A stretch of DNA of 64,000 nt from the NCBI GenBank assembly GCA_015075635.1, contig JABTUA010000003.1, positions 1,860,001 to 1,924,000 of the forward strand. Reading direction: 5' to 3'. The position numbers and the translations under genes are program-made. The notes under the pieces were generated by a model. It made no database searches. It had not been told where the DNA came from and worked only from the letters and a program-made list of their open reading frames with translations. Below, piece by piece: positions 1-8,274 of the stretch. Each line of letters begins with the position of its first letter. Within the stretch, counting starts at the first letter, position 1. Origin of the DNA: Polyangiaceae bacterium. GTDB lineage: Bacteria > Myxococcota_A > Polyangia > Polyangiales > Polyangiaceae.

Positions 1-744
1 ATCGTCGCCCAGATGCGCGATGAAGAAGTCCTCTTGCTTTCGCACGTCGTCGAACGGGCCCCGCCCGCACACGAGCGTGAAGAGCACGAGGCCGGCGGCA
101 TAGATGTCGGCCCGGTGATCGATGCCCTTGCCCATCACCTGCTCGGGGCTCACGTAGCGCGGCGTGCCCACGATGGCGCCGTCGGCCGTCGGTAGCGACG
201 GCGGCGCGGGAGCGCGGGCGTTGCGGCCGGACAGGACTTTCGCGATGCCGAAGTCGAGGAGCTTCGCCACTCGCTGGCCGGACGCGGTCTGGTGCAGGAA
301 GACGTTGTCGAGCTTGATGTCCCGGTGGACCAGGCCGAGCTCGTGGGCGGCGGCGAGCCCGGCCAGGATCTGCCGGACTACGTCGATGGCCTCGTTCACC
401 GGGAAGGCGCCGCGGCTCCGGAACTCCTCCCCGAGCGTCCGTCCGTCGAGCTGTTCCATCACGTAGAACGGGCGGCCGTCCGCCGTCCGCGCGAAGTCGG
501 TGACGCTCACGATGTTCGGGTGGGAGAGCGCCGCGAGCGCCTGCGCTTCGACGCGCATTCGATCGGCGATGGCCGTGTCGTGGGCGAGCTCGGCGCGCAG
601 CACCTTCGCGACCATGAGCCGGCCGACGATCTCGTGCTCGACCTCGTAGACCTCCCCCATCCCGCCGGCCCCGAGCTGGCGCAGCGCGCGATACTGGGTC
701 CCTCGAAAAGGGTCCGCGGTACTCGGACCGTGAGCTTGCGCCAT
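1..744 (-). CDS. Hanks-type Ser/Thr protein kinase, 3' end outside window
   Basis: The 248 visible residues form most of a bacterial Ser/Thr kinase catalytic domain; the C-terminus lies beyond base 1. Seen: Gly loop LGAGGMG (24-30), ATP-anchoring Lys in VAK (47), catalytic loop HRDIKLDN (140-147), DFG (164-166) and activation-segment motif GTPRYVSPEQ (193-202). The ATG at 742-744 was chosen because GAGG lies a few bases upstream and the domain starts about 20 residues later. The family phosphorylates Ser/Thr of cytosolic partners and is greatly expanded in Myxococcota. Any sensor or membrane segment would be in the missing part, so substrate and signal are unknown. It diverges from the gene at 836. 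Confidence 0.95.
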   Translation of the reverse strand, partial: MAQAHGPSTADPFRGTQYRALRQLGAGGMGEVYEVEHEIVGRLMVAKVLRAELAHDTAIADRMRVEAQALAALSHPNIVSVTDFARTADGRPFYVMEQLDGRTLGEEFRSRGAFPVNEAIDVVRQILAGLAAAHELGLVHRDIKLDNVFLHQTASGQRVAKLLDFGIAKVLSGRNARAPAPPSLPTADGAIVGTPRYVSPEQVMGKGIDHRADIYAAGLVLFTLVCGRGPFDDVRKQEDFFIAHLGDD

Positions 745-835
745 TCGCCTCACAGCCTATCCGACCTCGGCCAGGGTGTTCACCTTAGCCGGGTGCATCG
801 CAGTGAGCCGCGGATGCGGCTCCGGAAGTGCACGC

Positions 836-1384
836 ATGAGCACCCATCGGCTCGCCGCCGCGCTGGTTGATGAAATTCTTGCGAGCCTGCGCAACTCCTT
901 CAGTCTTGTGCCCGATGCCTGGAGTGCCATGACGAGCGAGATCACGGGGGGCCGGGCGAAGCGCTACGCCCTTTTCTGGTGCACCACACCCGATGGTGAC
1001 GAGGACTGGTTCGTGGTGGCACCCTCCGCTCGCGCCGCGCGTGCCTTCCACGAGAGAGCGGAGGGATACGACCGGGGAAGCGCAGCGGCGGAGCGAGTCG
1101 TCGCGCTGCCGCCGGCGTTGGTCGAGGCTGGCGGGTGGTCCGATCCAGAAACGGGCGAGCGGTCGTCCGGCGCGGGCTGGCCCAGCGACGCCGTGCTCAG
1201 GGCTTGCGGAGGGGAAGTAGCGCCGCTGGAAGATGACGAGCTACGCGGCGCCCTCGGCGTCGTCTGCAAGCTTGTGCGGTTCGGCGCTCGGGTCTTTCGG
1301 CCCGGAGACATCGTCTCGAACCGCGAGCGCCGGAGTGCCGGGGCACGGCGTCCGCGTCTCGGCGTGTTTCGAGGCGGTGGTTGA
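836..1384 (+). CDS. Hypothetical protein
   Basis: Open frame of 182 codons beginning MSTHRLAAAL. An in-frame upstream start exists at 776, but the 836 ATG gives a more natural N-terminus and clears the divergent kinase promoter region. The first 80 residues look protein-like (a segment reading YALFWCTTPDGDEDWFVV, then an Ala/Arg-rich helix); the last 40 residues are Arg-rich and low-complexity. I recognise no family, signal peptide or membrane segment. It may be an accessory gene flanking the integrated element to its right, and its C-terminal third may be non-native sequence. Confidence 0.5.
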   Translation: MSTHRLAAALVDEILASLRNSFSLVPDAWSAMTSEITGGRAKRYALFWCTTPDGDEDWFVVAPSARAARAFHERAEGYDRGSAAAERVVALPPALVEAGGWSDPETGERSSGAGWPSDAVLRACGGEVAPLEDDELRGALGVVCKLVRFGARVFRPGDIVSNRERRSAGARRPRLGVFRGGG

Positions 1385-1410
1385 TCCAAGGCGGGACCGA
1401 GAAGGCAGAT

Positions 1411-1520
1411 GCCTGTGGATGTGCCGCGGCTGGGGACGAGCCGTCGCTGGGCGGCGCGGTGCGGCTCGCTCGCCCCCAGCCGCTTGGACAAGCCTTCGGC
1501 TTGCCCACACACCCACAGGC
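1411..1520. repeat. Imperfect inverted repeat near left part of integrated element
   Basis: Outer arms GCCTGTGG (1411-1418) and CCACAGGC (1513-1520) are perfectly complementary. Inside them a G-rich segment reading GCGGCTGGGG pairs with CCCCCAGCCGC further right. Together they form a long imperfect stem around a GC-rich loop, between the gene ending at 1384 and the convergent regulator ending at 1547. It could act as a bidirectional terminator or be part of an element end. Confidence 0.5.
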
Positions 1521-1546
1521 CCGACGACGACGACGGATGAACTCGA

Positions 1547-1798
1547 TCAATCCCCTTCGGACTGGCGCTTCACCCATTCGCCTGCGGGAATGGCGCCGCG
1601 CGTGATGCGCTCGATCTCTACCGCGAGATCTAGGCTGGGTTTGCGAGCGCCGCGGCACAGCATGTCGAGGTAGTTGCGGTTGACGCCGAGCTTCGTGGCG
1701 AAGGCTTCGCGTGTCGTGCCGGCCGCGTCGATCCAGCGTGAGAGCTTCGTCTCACGTTTCCGCGGCCTGCCGCGGGAGCGCTTTGCGGGTGCAGGCAC
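1547..1798 (-). CDS. XRE-like helix-turn-helix regulator
   Basis: An 83-residue protein with a basic N-terminus (KRSRGRPRKRETKLSRW, AT-hook-like) followed by a Cro/cI-type helix-turn-helix at about residues 25-65. Seen: REAFATKLGVNRNYLDMLCRG, where the turn and recognition helix fall at KLGVNRNYLDML, then IERITRGAIPAGEW, the usual close of small XRE domains. Such proteins bind operators as dimers and often repress neighbouring mobile-element genes. It is divergent from the excisionase at 1873 across a 74-bp AT-richer gap, so control of that promoter is the natural inference. Confidence 0.8.
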   Translation of the reverse strand: MPAPAKRSRGRPRKRETKLSRWIDAAGTTREAFATKLGVNRNYLDMLCRGARKPSLDLAVEIERITRGAIPAGEWVKRQSEGD

Positions 1799-1836
1799 GC
1801 GCTCAGTTTTCGTGGTCGAAGACGAGCAGTCAACGC

Positions 1837-1865
1837 TTGCGTTTAAAGTCTAACAGATTTATATT
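1837..1865 (+). promoter_or_regulatory. Sigma-70-like promoter for excisionase/integrase, probably leaderless
   Basis: TTGCGT (1837-1842) and TATATT (1860-1865) are separated by exactly 17 bp in the most AT-rich stretch nearby. The excisionase ATG starts at 1873, so transcription starting about 7 bases after the -10 would begin at or next to the ATG. I see no Shine-Dalgarno sequence. A leaderless mRNA is therefore inferred. Confidence 0.55.
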
Positions 1866-1872
1866 ACCGGCT

Positions 1873-2073
1873 ATGGATGTCGGTCCCGCTTTTGATGCTC
1901 TGCCCCCCGTTCTCACCGTCGAAGAAGTCGCCGACCTCATGCGGGTCGACCGGAAGACGGCGTACGCCGCGATCGCCGATGGCGGAGTCCCCGGTGTCCG
2001 GCGGCTCGGCCGCTGCATTCGGGTTTCCCGCGACGTCTTCCTGCGCTGGCTCGCCGAGGGTGAGGGCCGATGA
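1873..2073 (+). CDS. Excisionase-family (MerR-like HTH) DNA-binding protein
   Basis: A 66-residue protein that is almost entirely one winged-helix/excisionase domain. Seen: LTVEEVADLMRVDRKTAYAA followed by a GVRRLGRCIRVSRDVFLRWL wing and closing helix, the hallmark of the helix-turn-helix 17/excisionase group. These proteins bend DNA and set the direction of tyrosine-recombinase reactions. The ATG at 1873 was chosen over upstream in-frame starts because it lies just after the promoter and begins the domain. Its stop overlaps the integrase start (ATGA at 2070), so the two are translationally coupled. Confidence 0.85.
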   Translation: MDVGPAFDALPPVLTVEEVADLMRVDRKTAYAAIADGGVPGVRRLGRCIRVSRDVFLRWLAEGEGR

Positions 2074-3224
2074 GCATTCGGCGCCGGAAGTGGGTCGACC
2101 GGCAGGGCGTCGCGCACGAGGCATGGTCGATCGACGTGCAGGCGGTCGGAAAGGACGGCAGGCTCCGCCGCGTCCAGCGCGTGGCTCCGGTGCAGAATCG
2201 CCGGGCGGCGGAGCGGCTCGAGCACGACGTGCGGAACGAGCTCCTGGAGGCGGACGACCGCGTAGCCAGCGAGTCGGTGGAGTCGCCGACTCTCAGGGAG
2301 TTCGCCGAGCGGTTCTTGGGGACGTATGCGGTCACCAACAACAAGCCCAGCGAGGTCGAGTCGAAGAGGATGATCCTGCGTGTCCACCTGGTTCCCGAGC
2401 TCGGGGAGCTGCGGCTCGACCGCATCGGACCGCCGGAGATCGAGGTGTACAAGGCCAAGAAGGTGAACGCGAAGCTCTCGCGCAAGACGATCAACAACCA
2501 CCTGACCGTGCTGCGGAAGCTGCTCGCGACCGCCGTGGAGTGGCGCGAGCTGGCCGTCTTGCCCGCGATCAAATGGATGAAGCCACCGCCGCCGGATTTC
2601 GACTTCCTGACCTTCGAGGACGCCGACCGGCTGATTGCCGCGGCGGACCCGGGCTGGCGGACCATGATCCTGGTCGCGTGCCGGACGGGGCTTCGTCTCG
2701 GCGAGCTTCTGGCGTTGCGCTGGGTGGACGTCGATGTGGACAGCGGGCGGCTGGTTGTCCGGCGAGCGGTCTCACGGGGCGTCGTCGGCACGCCGAAGAA
2801 CGGTCGGACTCGTGAGGTGGGGCTGAGCAAGCAGGCGGCAGGCGCACTGCGCGAGCATCCACGCCGAGGTCCGCTGGTGTTCTCGGCGACCGGCGGGTCG
2901 ATGCTGACGAAGGGCGCAACGAAGTGGCCGCTCTGGAGCGCCGCGAAGGCGGCGGGGATTCGGCGGATCGGATGGCATGTGCTGAGGCACACGTTCGCGA
3001 GCCACCTGGTGATGCGCGGTGCGCCGATCAAGACCGTGCAGGAGCTGATGGGTCACAGCACGATCGAGATGACGATGCGCTACGCGCACCTGAGCCCGGA
3101 TGCGCGGAGGGAGGCGGTCGAGTTGTTGGACGTCCGGGAAGCGGTCCGGCTGTGCTGGATCACCGCCACGGGAAGGGTGGTTCGGTGGGCCGAGAGGCGG
3201 CCCGATGCGGCGCAGGCCGCCTAG
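2070..3224 (+). CDS. Tyrosine recombinase (phage-type integrase)
   Basis: A 384-residue site-specific recombinase. The N-terminal 70 residues form an arm-binding-like region, then a SAM-like core-binding domain (about 75-165) and the catalytic domain (about 180-365). All key residues are visible: Arg205 in ACRTGLRLGE, His303 and Arg306 in HVLRH, His329 in LMGHST and nucleophile Tyr338 in MRYAHLSP. Such enzymes integrate and excise mobile elements by strand exchange at short att cores, often in tRNA or tmRNA genes. It is coupled to the excisionase upstream and lies 1.4 kb from the 3' end of ssrA, the likely attachment site. The 40 residues after AHLSP are poorly conserved. Confidence 0.95.
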   Translation: MSIRRRKWVDRQGVAHEAWSIDVQAVGKDGRLRRVQRVAPVQNRRAAERLEHDVRNELLEADDRVASESVESPTLREFAERFLGTYAVTNNKPSEVESKRMILRVHLVPELGELRLDRIGPPEIEVYKAKKVNAKLSRKTINNHLTVLRKLLATAVEWRELAVLPAIKWMKPPPPDFDFLTFEDADRLIAAADPGWRTMILVACRTGLRLGELLALRWVDVDVDSGRLVVRRAVSRGVVGTPKNGRTREVGLSKQAAGALREHPRRGPLVFSATGGSMLTKGATKWPLWSAAKAAGIRRIGWHVLRHTFASHLVMRGAPIKTVQELMGHSTIEMTMRYAHLSPDARREAVELLDVREAVRLCWITATGRVVRWAERRPDAAQAA

Positions 3225-3263
3225 CGCCCGCGGCCTCCTCGACGACGGATTCGCTGAAGGCGC

Positions 3264-4349
3264 TCATGACTTCTTGCGTTCCCTGCTAGTGCGAGGTTTT
3301 TCGGGCTTCTTCTTCTCTTCGAGTTGCCTGGTTTCGGCGACGACGCGGTCGAAGTCGCTCTCGAACAGTCGGTCCTGCACGATGCGGTACTTCTCGAACT
3401 CGCTCTCCGCGTGGGCTCTGGCGATCTCTGCGGTCACCTTGCCAGCGTCCGAGAGCACCTCGCGATCGGTCACGGCGAGGAAGCGGTTCAGCCGCGTCTC
3501 CCAGTCTTGCATGGTCATGGGAATTCTGCGGAGCGCCATATCCTCGGCGACGTCCAGGTAGGCGTTCACCAATCGCGAGAGCTGCAAGAGCTCGTGCTCG
3601 GTCAGGTAGTTCTTGGCCACGACCACATCGAACTTCTGGATCTTCCCCAAGGGCGCGTCGGCCCAAGAGTTGAGGCCCATGTGCTCCTTGGCCGCATCGG
3701 CGCGATCGTAGATGACCTCTGCGGCGGTCTGCCCGTGGATGGCCCAGTGCAGCTTGTTCTGCACCGTGGCGAAGAAGCGCTTGGTAGCCTGCGCCGTCAC
3801 GTCGTAGTCGACGGCCGTGGCGTAGATGTCGGTGATCTTCTGGTAGAACTTGCGCTCCGACAGCCGAATCTCACGGACCCGTTGGAGCTGTTCTTCAAAG
3901 TACCGCTCGCTCAGGATGGAGCCGCCGCGCTCGAGGCGCTCGTCGTCCATCGCGAAGCCCTTGATGGTGAACTCCTCGACGACGCGCGTCGCCCACTTGC
4001 GGAACTGCACAGCGCGCTCGGAGTTGACCTTGTACCCGACGGCGATGATGGCCGAGAGGTTGTAGTGCTTGGTGTCGTAAGTCTTGCCGTCGGCGGCAGT
4101 TATTCGAAAAGTTCGAATAACTGAGTCCTCTTCCAACTCGCTGTCCTCGAACACCTTTTTCAGGTGGTAGTTGATGGTCGGGATCTCCACGTCGTAGAGC
4201 TGCGCCATCATCTTCTGGCTGAGCCACACGTTCTCGTCGGCGTACGCCGCTTCGACACCGCCCCCGCCGCTGGCCGCCACGAAGGTCAGGTACTCAGCCG
4301 CCGAGGAACGAACGATGGAGGCGGAGGGCGGGGACTTCTTGCGCGTCAC
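3264..4349 (-). CDS. RhuM-family protein (virulence RhuM-like)
   Basis: A 361-residue protein matching the RhuM layout. The N-terminal half has an HTH-like region (VWLSQKMMAQLYDVEIPTIN, about 41-60) and the typical DGKTYDTKHYNLSAIIAVGY (about 88-107). The C-terminal half is helical (about 160-340) and ends in a Lys-rich tail. RhuM proteins sit on pathogenicity and defence islands; their biochemical role is not established, and a DNA-binding or anti-phage function is only suspected. It is convergent with the integrase (40-bp gap) and lies between it and ssrA, so it is probably cargo of the element. The ATG at 4349 begins a basic leader (MTRKKS). Confidence 0.9.
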   Translation of the reverse strand: MTRKKSPPSASIVRSSAAEYLTFVAASGGGGVEAAYADENVWLSQKMMAQLYDVEIPTINYHLKKVFEDSELEEDSVIRTFRITAADGKTYDTKHYNLSAIIAVGYKVNSERAVQFRKWATRVVEEFTIKGFAMDDERLERGGSILSERYFEEQLQRVREIRLSERKFYQKITDIYATAVDYDVTAQATKRFFATVQNKLHWAIHGQTAAEVIYDRADAAKEHMGLNSWADAPLGKIQKFDVVVAKNYLTEHELLQLSRLVNAYLDVAEDMALRRIPMTMQDWETRLNRFLAVTDREVLSDAGKVTAEIARAHAESEFEKYRIVQDRLFESDFDRVVAETRQLEEKKKPEKPRTSRERKKS

Positions 4350-4440
4350 GCGGCGCCCTCGTCTGCTTCCTCGTGCACGGCGTCATCTTACCGCACGCGG
4401 TCTTGGCACGACGCCTTGGGTCCGCCATGACCCGGGTCCC

Positions 4441-4500
4441 CGGCACGGCGGTTGGCCAAGGGGGACTTTCAAACAGTCCCCCTGCTGCAAGCGCCGTGCG
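4441..4500. repeat. Two-tier inverted repeat between RhuM gene and ssrA
   Basis: A perfect 9-bp inner stem, AGGGGGACT (4459-4467) and AGTCCCCCT (4475-4483), closes a 7-nt loop. An outer pair (GCACGGCG near 4443-4450 and CGCCGTGC at 4492-4499) extends it. It lies in a 257-bp gene-free stretch downstream of the ssrA 3' end and upstream of the RhuM gene. It could be the ssrA terminator, although no U-tract follows, or a recombination/regulatory site of the element. Confidence 0.6.
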
Positions 4501-4605
4501 GGGGGCCCGAGGAACGGACTTCACCGGACGGCGGGCTCACGCAACACCAGCGCAACACGACGCTTGGCGATGCGCCGATCGCGCATCAACCAAGCTCGTT
4601 CTGTT

Positions 4606-4950
<345 letters not shown>

Positions 4951-5054
4951 GAATGGTGGTGGGGGTGTGGGTTGCCCGGCAAGCTAGCCGCCCGGCCGGA
5001 AAGGTCAAGGGAGGCCGCTTCACGGCGCCGCGCGGGTCCGCTAGTTCAAGGGCC

Positions 5055-5732
5055 ATGCGCCTGGGATTCCTCTTCGCTCTCGGTTGCCTCGCAGCTTGCG
5101 GCGGGGCGTCGCCGTCGCCGTCGCCGTCGCCGGTGACTGGGGCTCGGTCGTCCAATGCGGACTCGGAGCCGGGTGTCGCGGTAGCCGGGGAGCCTCAGGG
5201 CAATCTCGTGGCTGCGGGCGGCGAGAGCTCGAGCGGCGGCGGCGGGGGAGGCGGGAGCGGCGGCTGCGCGAACCCGCAGGAGGACTACGACGGTTTCATG
5301 GACGACGACGGCTGCGCCGATCCCGACAACGACCAGGATGGCGTGCTGGACGTGAACGACATGTGCCCGAACGTGCCGGAGGACCGGGACGGCGATCAGG
5401 ACGAGGACGGGTGTCCCGAGGGTGGGGGTGGGGATCGCGATGGGGATGGCATCCTCGACACGACCGACAAGTGCCCGGACGATCCGGAGGACCGGGACGG
5501 GTTCGAGGACGCGGATGGGTGCCCCGATCCCGACAACGACCGAGACGGGGTGCTCGACGCGAGCGACATGTGCCCGAACGACCCCGAAGACAAAGACGGG
5601 TTCGAGGACGCGGATGGCTGTCCGGATCCGGACAACGACAAGGATCGGATCCTGGACGTGTCGGACAAGTGCCCGAACCAGCCCGAGACGTACAACGGCA
5701 AGCAGGACGACGACGGCTGCCCGGACAAGTGA
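5055..5732 (+). CDS. Lipoprotein with thrombospondin type-3-like Ca-binding repeats
   Basis: A 225-residue secreted lipoprotein. Signal peptide MRLGFLFALGCLAAC has its lipobox Cys at 15, so the 5055 ATG is preferred over a longer upstream frame. A Ser/Pro then Gly-rich linker (about 20-80) leads to five or six tandem TSP type-3 units of pattern D-x-D-x-DG-x-x-D-x-x-D-x-C-P, including DNDQDGVLDVNDMCP, DRDGDGILDTTDKCP and DNDRDGVLDASDMCP. These usually bind Ca2+ and often link outer-membrane proteins to the cell surface. There is no OmpA domain, so the protein is all linker and repeats. Only one base separates its stop from the next start. Confidence 0.9.
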   Translation: MRLGFLFALGCLAACGGASPSPSPSPVTGARSSNADSEPGVAVAGEPQGNLVAAGGESSSGGGGGGGSGGCANPQEDYDGFMDDDGCADPDNDQDGVLDVNDMCPNVPEDRDGDQDEDGCPEGGGGDRDGDGILDTTDKCPDDPEDRDGFEDADGCPDPDNDRDGVLDASDMCPNDPEDKDGFEDADGCPDPDNDKDRILDVSDKCPNQPETYNGKQDDDGCPDK

Positions 5733-5733
5733 G

Positions 5734-6744
5734 ATGACCTCGACCAAACGTAGTGGGCCGCTCGCGACCGTCGCGAAGATCGCCTTCGCGGCGCCGTTCC
5801 TGGTGGGCGGGGCGGTGGCGTTCGTGGCGGGGCTGCGCGACGTTCTGGGCGGAAACCTTCGTTCCTGGTTCGCGTTCCCGTTCGGGGCGCTGTTCTTCGG
5901 CGCGGGGGCGTTCGTGGTGCGACAGGCGCTTCAGGGCACGCGCTCCGCGGAGGCCGTGGCCGCGGAGAAGAGCGCGGCGCCGGCGGCCGCGGCGGCGGCG
6001 GCGGCGGCGTCCGACGTCATGCCCGTCGTGAAGGTGGCGGCCGACTACCGCAGCCCCGCGGGAACCGCGCGAAGCGCGCGCGAGGTGTACGGGGCCGCGT
6101 TGGGCGCGCTGCCCGTGCAGAAGCTCGAGCTGCGCCCGGGGCAGGTGCTCGCGGCCGAAGTCTCGTTCCACGCCCCGCAGGGCAGCTTCGTGGAGATCTT
6201 CGTGGCGCTGCTCTGGAACGGGTTCGTGTGGCCGTTCCTCTTCGTGGCGGTGGGTGCGCGCAGCATCCTGGGGTCGCTGGTCTCTGTCTTGTTCTGCGGC
6301 GTGGGCCTGTTCATCCTCGTGGCGACGGTACGGAAGATCTTGGGGCGGCAGCGGCTGCCGCGGGTGGAGGTGAGCGCGGAGCCGGCGTACCTGGGCGACG
6401 AGCTCCGGCTGCACGTGGATCAGATGGGACCGGCGCGCATCACGCGCTACGTGGTGGGCGTTCGCTGCGAGGAGATCGTGAAGTACACCGTCGGGACGAA
6501 CACCCGCACCGAACGGCACGAGGTCTGGGACACCACGCTCTTCGACGAGCCAGGCACCCACGTGCGGCTCGGAGAGCACTGGACCCACGATCTTCGGGTG
6601 CAGTTGCCGGCGGAGGCGCCGGCGTCGTTCGAGTCGGCGAACAACCAGGTGCTCTGGACGGTGCGGGTTCACGCCGAGATCGCCGGTTGGCCCGACTACG
6701 ACGAGGGGTTCGCCTTCCGAGCCCTGCCGAGGCCTGCGGCATGA
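5734..6744 (+). CDS. Four-helix membrane protein with arrestin-like C-terminal domain
   Basis: A 336-residue protein with predicted membrane helices at about 16-34, 45-63, 153-173 and 179-199. An Ala-rich stretch follows the second helix, and a soluble domain of about 90 residues before helix 3 recalls DUF3592-type proteins. Residues 210-336 form a beta-rich, probably cytosolic module (VEVSAEPAYLGDELRLHV ... HDLRVQLPAEAPASF ... LWTVRVHAEI) resembling arrestin or SpoOM-like sandwiches. The function is unknown. It heads a run of five genes joined by overlapping codons or short gaps and ending in mglA (ATGA overlap with the next gene), so a role at the membrane with that GTPase is inferred. Confidence 0.8.
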   Translation: MTSTKRSGPLATVAKIAFAAPFLVGGAVAFVAGLRDVLGGNLRSWFAFPFGALFFGAGAFVVRQALQGTRSAEAVAAEKSAAPAAAAAAAAASDVMPVVKVAADYRSPAGTARSAREVYGAALGALPVQKLELRPGQVLAAEVSFHAPQGSFVEIFVALLWNGFVWPFLFVAVGARSILGSLVSVLFCGVGLFILVATVRKILGRQRLPRVEVSAEPAYLGDELRLHVDQMGPARITRYVVGVRCEEIVKYTVGTNTRTERHEVWDTTLFDEPGTHVRLGEHWTHDLRVQLPAEAPASFESANNQVLWTVRVHAEIAGWPDYDEGFAFRALPRPAA

Positions 6745-7082
6745 GCATCGAGATCCAGCTCGAGCGGAGCGAGCACGAGCCCGGCGGCGTGGTGCGCGGC
6801 AAGGTGGTGTCGACCCCGCCGGTCGGCCAGGAGGACCGCAAGGTCGAGCTGAGCGTGTTGTGGCAGACGGAGGGCAAAGGCGACACCGACCTGGGCGTAC
6901 CCCTCCACCGCGAGCTCGAGCGGCCCGGCACCCACGACTTCGAGGTCAGGCTGCCGCTCCTGCCGGTCAGCTACTCCGGCACCCTGCTGAAGATCCGCTG
7001 GCTGGTGCGCGTGCGTCGCCATGCCCCGTTCGCCGACGACGAGGTCGAGGAGAAGGAGTTCGTCGTCAGGTGGCCGGGGTGA
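6741..7082 (+). CDS. Small arrestin-like beta-sandwich protein
   Basis: A 113-residue soluble protein with no signal or membrane helix. The pattern IEIQLERSEHEPGGVVRGKV ... FEVRLPLLPVSYSGTLLKIRW ... RVRRHAP is that of one arrestin-like lobe and resembles the C-terminal module of the preceding gene, suggesting duplication or a paired platform. It starts with ATGA on the previous stop and ends with GTGA into the next gene. The role is unknown; a protein-protein scaffold is the plausible reading. Confidence 0.75.
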   Translation: MSIEIQLERSEHEPGGVVRGKVVSTPPVGQEDRKVELSVLWQTEGKGDTDLGVPLHRELERPGTHDFEVRLPLLPVSYSGTLLKIRWLVRVRRHAPFADDEVEEKEFVVRWPG

Positions 7083-7684
7083 GCCTCACGGGTGCGGCGC
7101 ACAATCCGTTCGCGGCGGCGCGCTTCGCGCCGGGCGCGCTGCCGTGGCTCGGCGACGACGTGGACGGGATGCTTGCGCGCGTCTGCGTGTCCGGCTCGCG
7201 CCATCAGATCCTGGGTCCCCGCGGCAGCGGCAAGAGCACGCTCCTCTGCGAGCTCGAGCGTCGCGCGCGGCGGGCGGGCTGGCGCGTGGCGCGCGTGCGT
7301 GGCTCGCGCGGGCTCGCAGGGCTGGAAGGTGGCGAGCTCTGGCTGGTGGACGAGTACGAGGAGCTGTCGCGCTGGGAACGGTGGTGGGTGGCGCAGCGGC
7401 CTCGGCTGCCGGCGAGCGGCGGGCGGGCGGCGCTGGTGGTGACGGCGCATCGCGACGCGGGCTTTCCGACGCTGTGCGAGCGAGCAGTCAGCGCGGAGGT
7501 CGCTCGGGGGGTGGTGGAGCGGCTCCTGGCGGGGCAGGGGGACTTTGCCGCTCCGTCGGAGGCCGACCTCGCTCTGGCGCTATGGCGCCACTCGGGCAAC
7601 TTGCGCGAGGTCTTGTTCGAGCTCTACGACCAGGTGGAGCGGATTGCCGCGGGCAGAAGGCCCGCCGTTGATGCTGGGGGGTAG
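7079..7684 (+). CDS. P-loop ATPase, AAA/STAND-like
   Basis: A 201-residue protein with Walker A GPRGSGKST near residue 45 and a Walker B-like strand LWLVDEYEEL near residue 85. A TAHRD segment could hold a sensor residue, and a helical tail (HSGNLREVLFELYDQVERI) resembles the small lid of AAA proteins. The GTG at 7079 overlaps the previous stop (GTGA); a second GTG at 7070 is also possible. It lies between arrestin-like genes and TerB/mglA, so it may energise or switch a membrane complex with MglA. This is inference; I do not recognise a named family. Confidence 0.8.
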   Translation: MSLTGAAHNPFAAARFAPGALPWLGDDVDGMLARVCVSGSRHQILGPRGSGKSTLLCELERRARRAGWRVARVRGSRGLAGLEGGELWLVDEYEELSRWERWWVAQRPRLPASGGRAALVVTAHRDAGFPTLCERAVSAEVARGVVERLLAGQGDFAAPSEADLALALWRHSGNLREVLFELYDQVERIAAGRRPAVDAGG

Positions 7685-7704
7685 CCGTGGCATTGAGGAG
7701 GGCG

Positions 7705-8274
7705 ATGAGCCTTCCGACAGTGGACTTGAGTCAGTTCGGCGCCGACCGCGTGCGTGCTGCGGTTCAAGCGGCGGTCGAGCACGCCTCCGCGGGAGCCTTG
7801 CCCAGCAAGGCCTTGCTCCACCACGGCGCCGAGGCGACGCTGCGGAGCGAGGACCCGGAAGCGAGCACGTACTTCGTCTCCATCCTGGAGCTGGCGTACC
7901 TGGTGGCGTCGGCGGACGGGCTCGCGGACGAGGAGCGCCACACGCTCGCCGACTTGCTGGAGCGCCTCACCGGCAAGGCCGTCGAGCACGAAGCGCTCGA
8001 CCTGCACTTCCGGGATCTGGCCGAGGCCGTCGAGATGCTGGGCCGTCGCGAGCGACTGCGACGCGCCGCGGAGGACTTCGGCGACTCGACTCGCCAGCAC
8101 GAGGCGCTGGGCTTCGCGGCCGTGGTGGCGCTGGCGGACGGCAGGCTGGCCGAGCCGGAGAACGCCGCCCTGTCGGAGCTCGGCGGGCACTTCGGGTTCT
8201 CACCCGACGAGACCGCGAACGTGGTGGGAGCCATCGTGGAGCGCGTGCGCGCCGAGCTCGGAGCCAAGTCATGA
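7705..8274 (+). CDS. TerB/DjlA-like helical protein
   Basis: About 189 residues, all helical. It contains two copies of the TerB signature: a run AYLVASADGLADEERHTLADLL near 65-86 and FAAVVALADGRLAEPENAALSEL in the second half. The A-x-x-DG-x-x-x-x-E core is typical of TerB/DjlA domains, which bind metals or act as membrane-proximal adaptors. The ATG at 7705 was chosen over the GTG at 7687 because GAGGAGGG lies 4-10 bases before it. The stop overlaps the mglA start (ATGA). A second TerB-like gene lies at 23486. Confidence 0.8.
   Translation: MSLPTVDLSQFGADRVRAAVQAAVEHASAGALPSKALLHHGAEATLRSEDPEASTYFVSILELAYLVASADGLADEERHTLADLLERLTGKAVEHEALDLHFRDLAEAVEMLGRRERLRRAAEDFGDSTRQHEALGFAAVVALADGRLAEPENAALSELGGHFGFSPDETANVVGAIVERVRAELGAKS

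Noticed and set aside
1..1880. Second att site (copy of the ssrA 3' end) left of the integrase
   Set aside because: I scanned for a repeat of the T-arm/acceptor sequence and found none in the window; it may lie beyond base 1.
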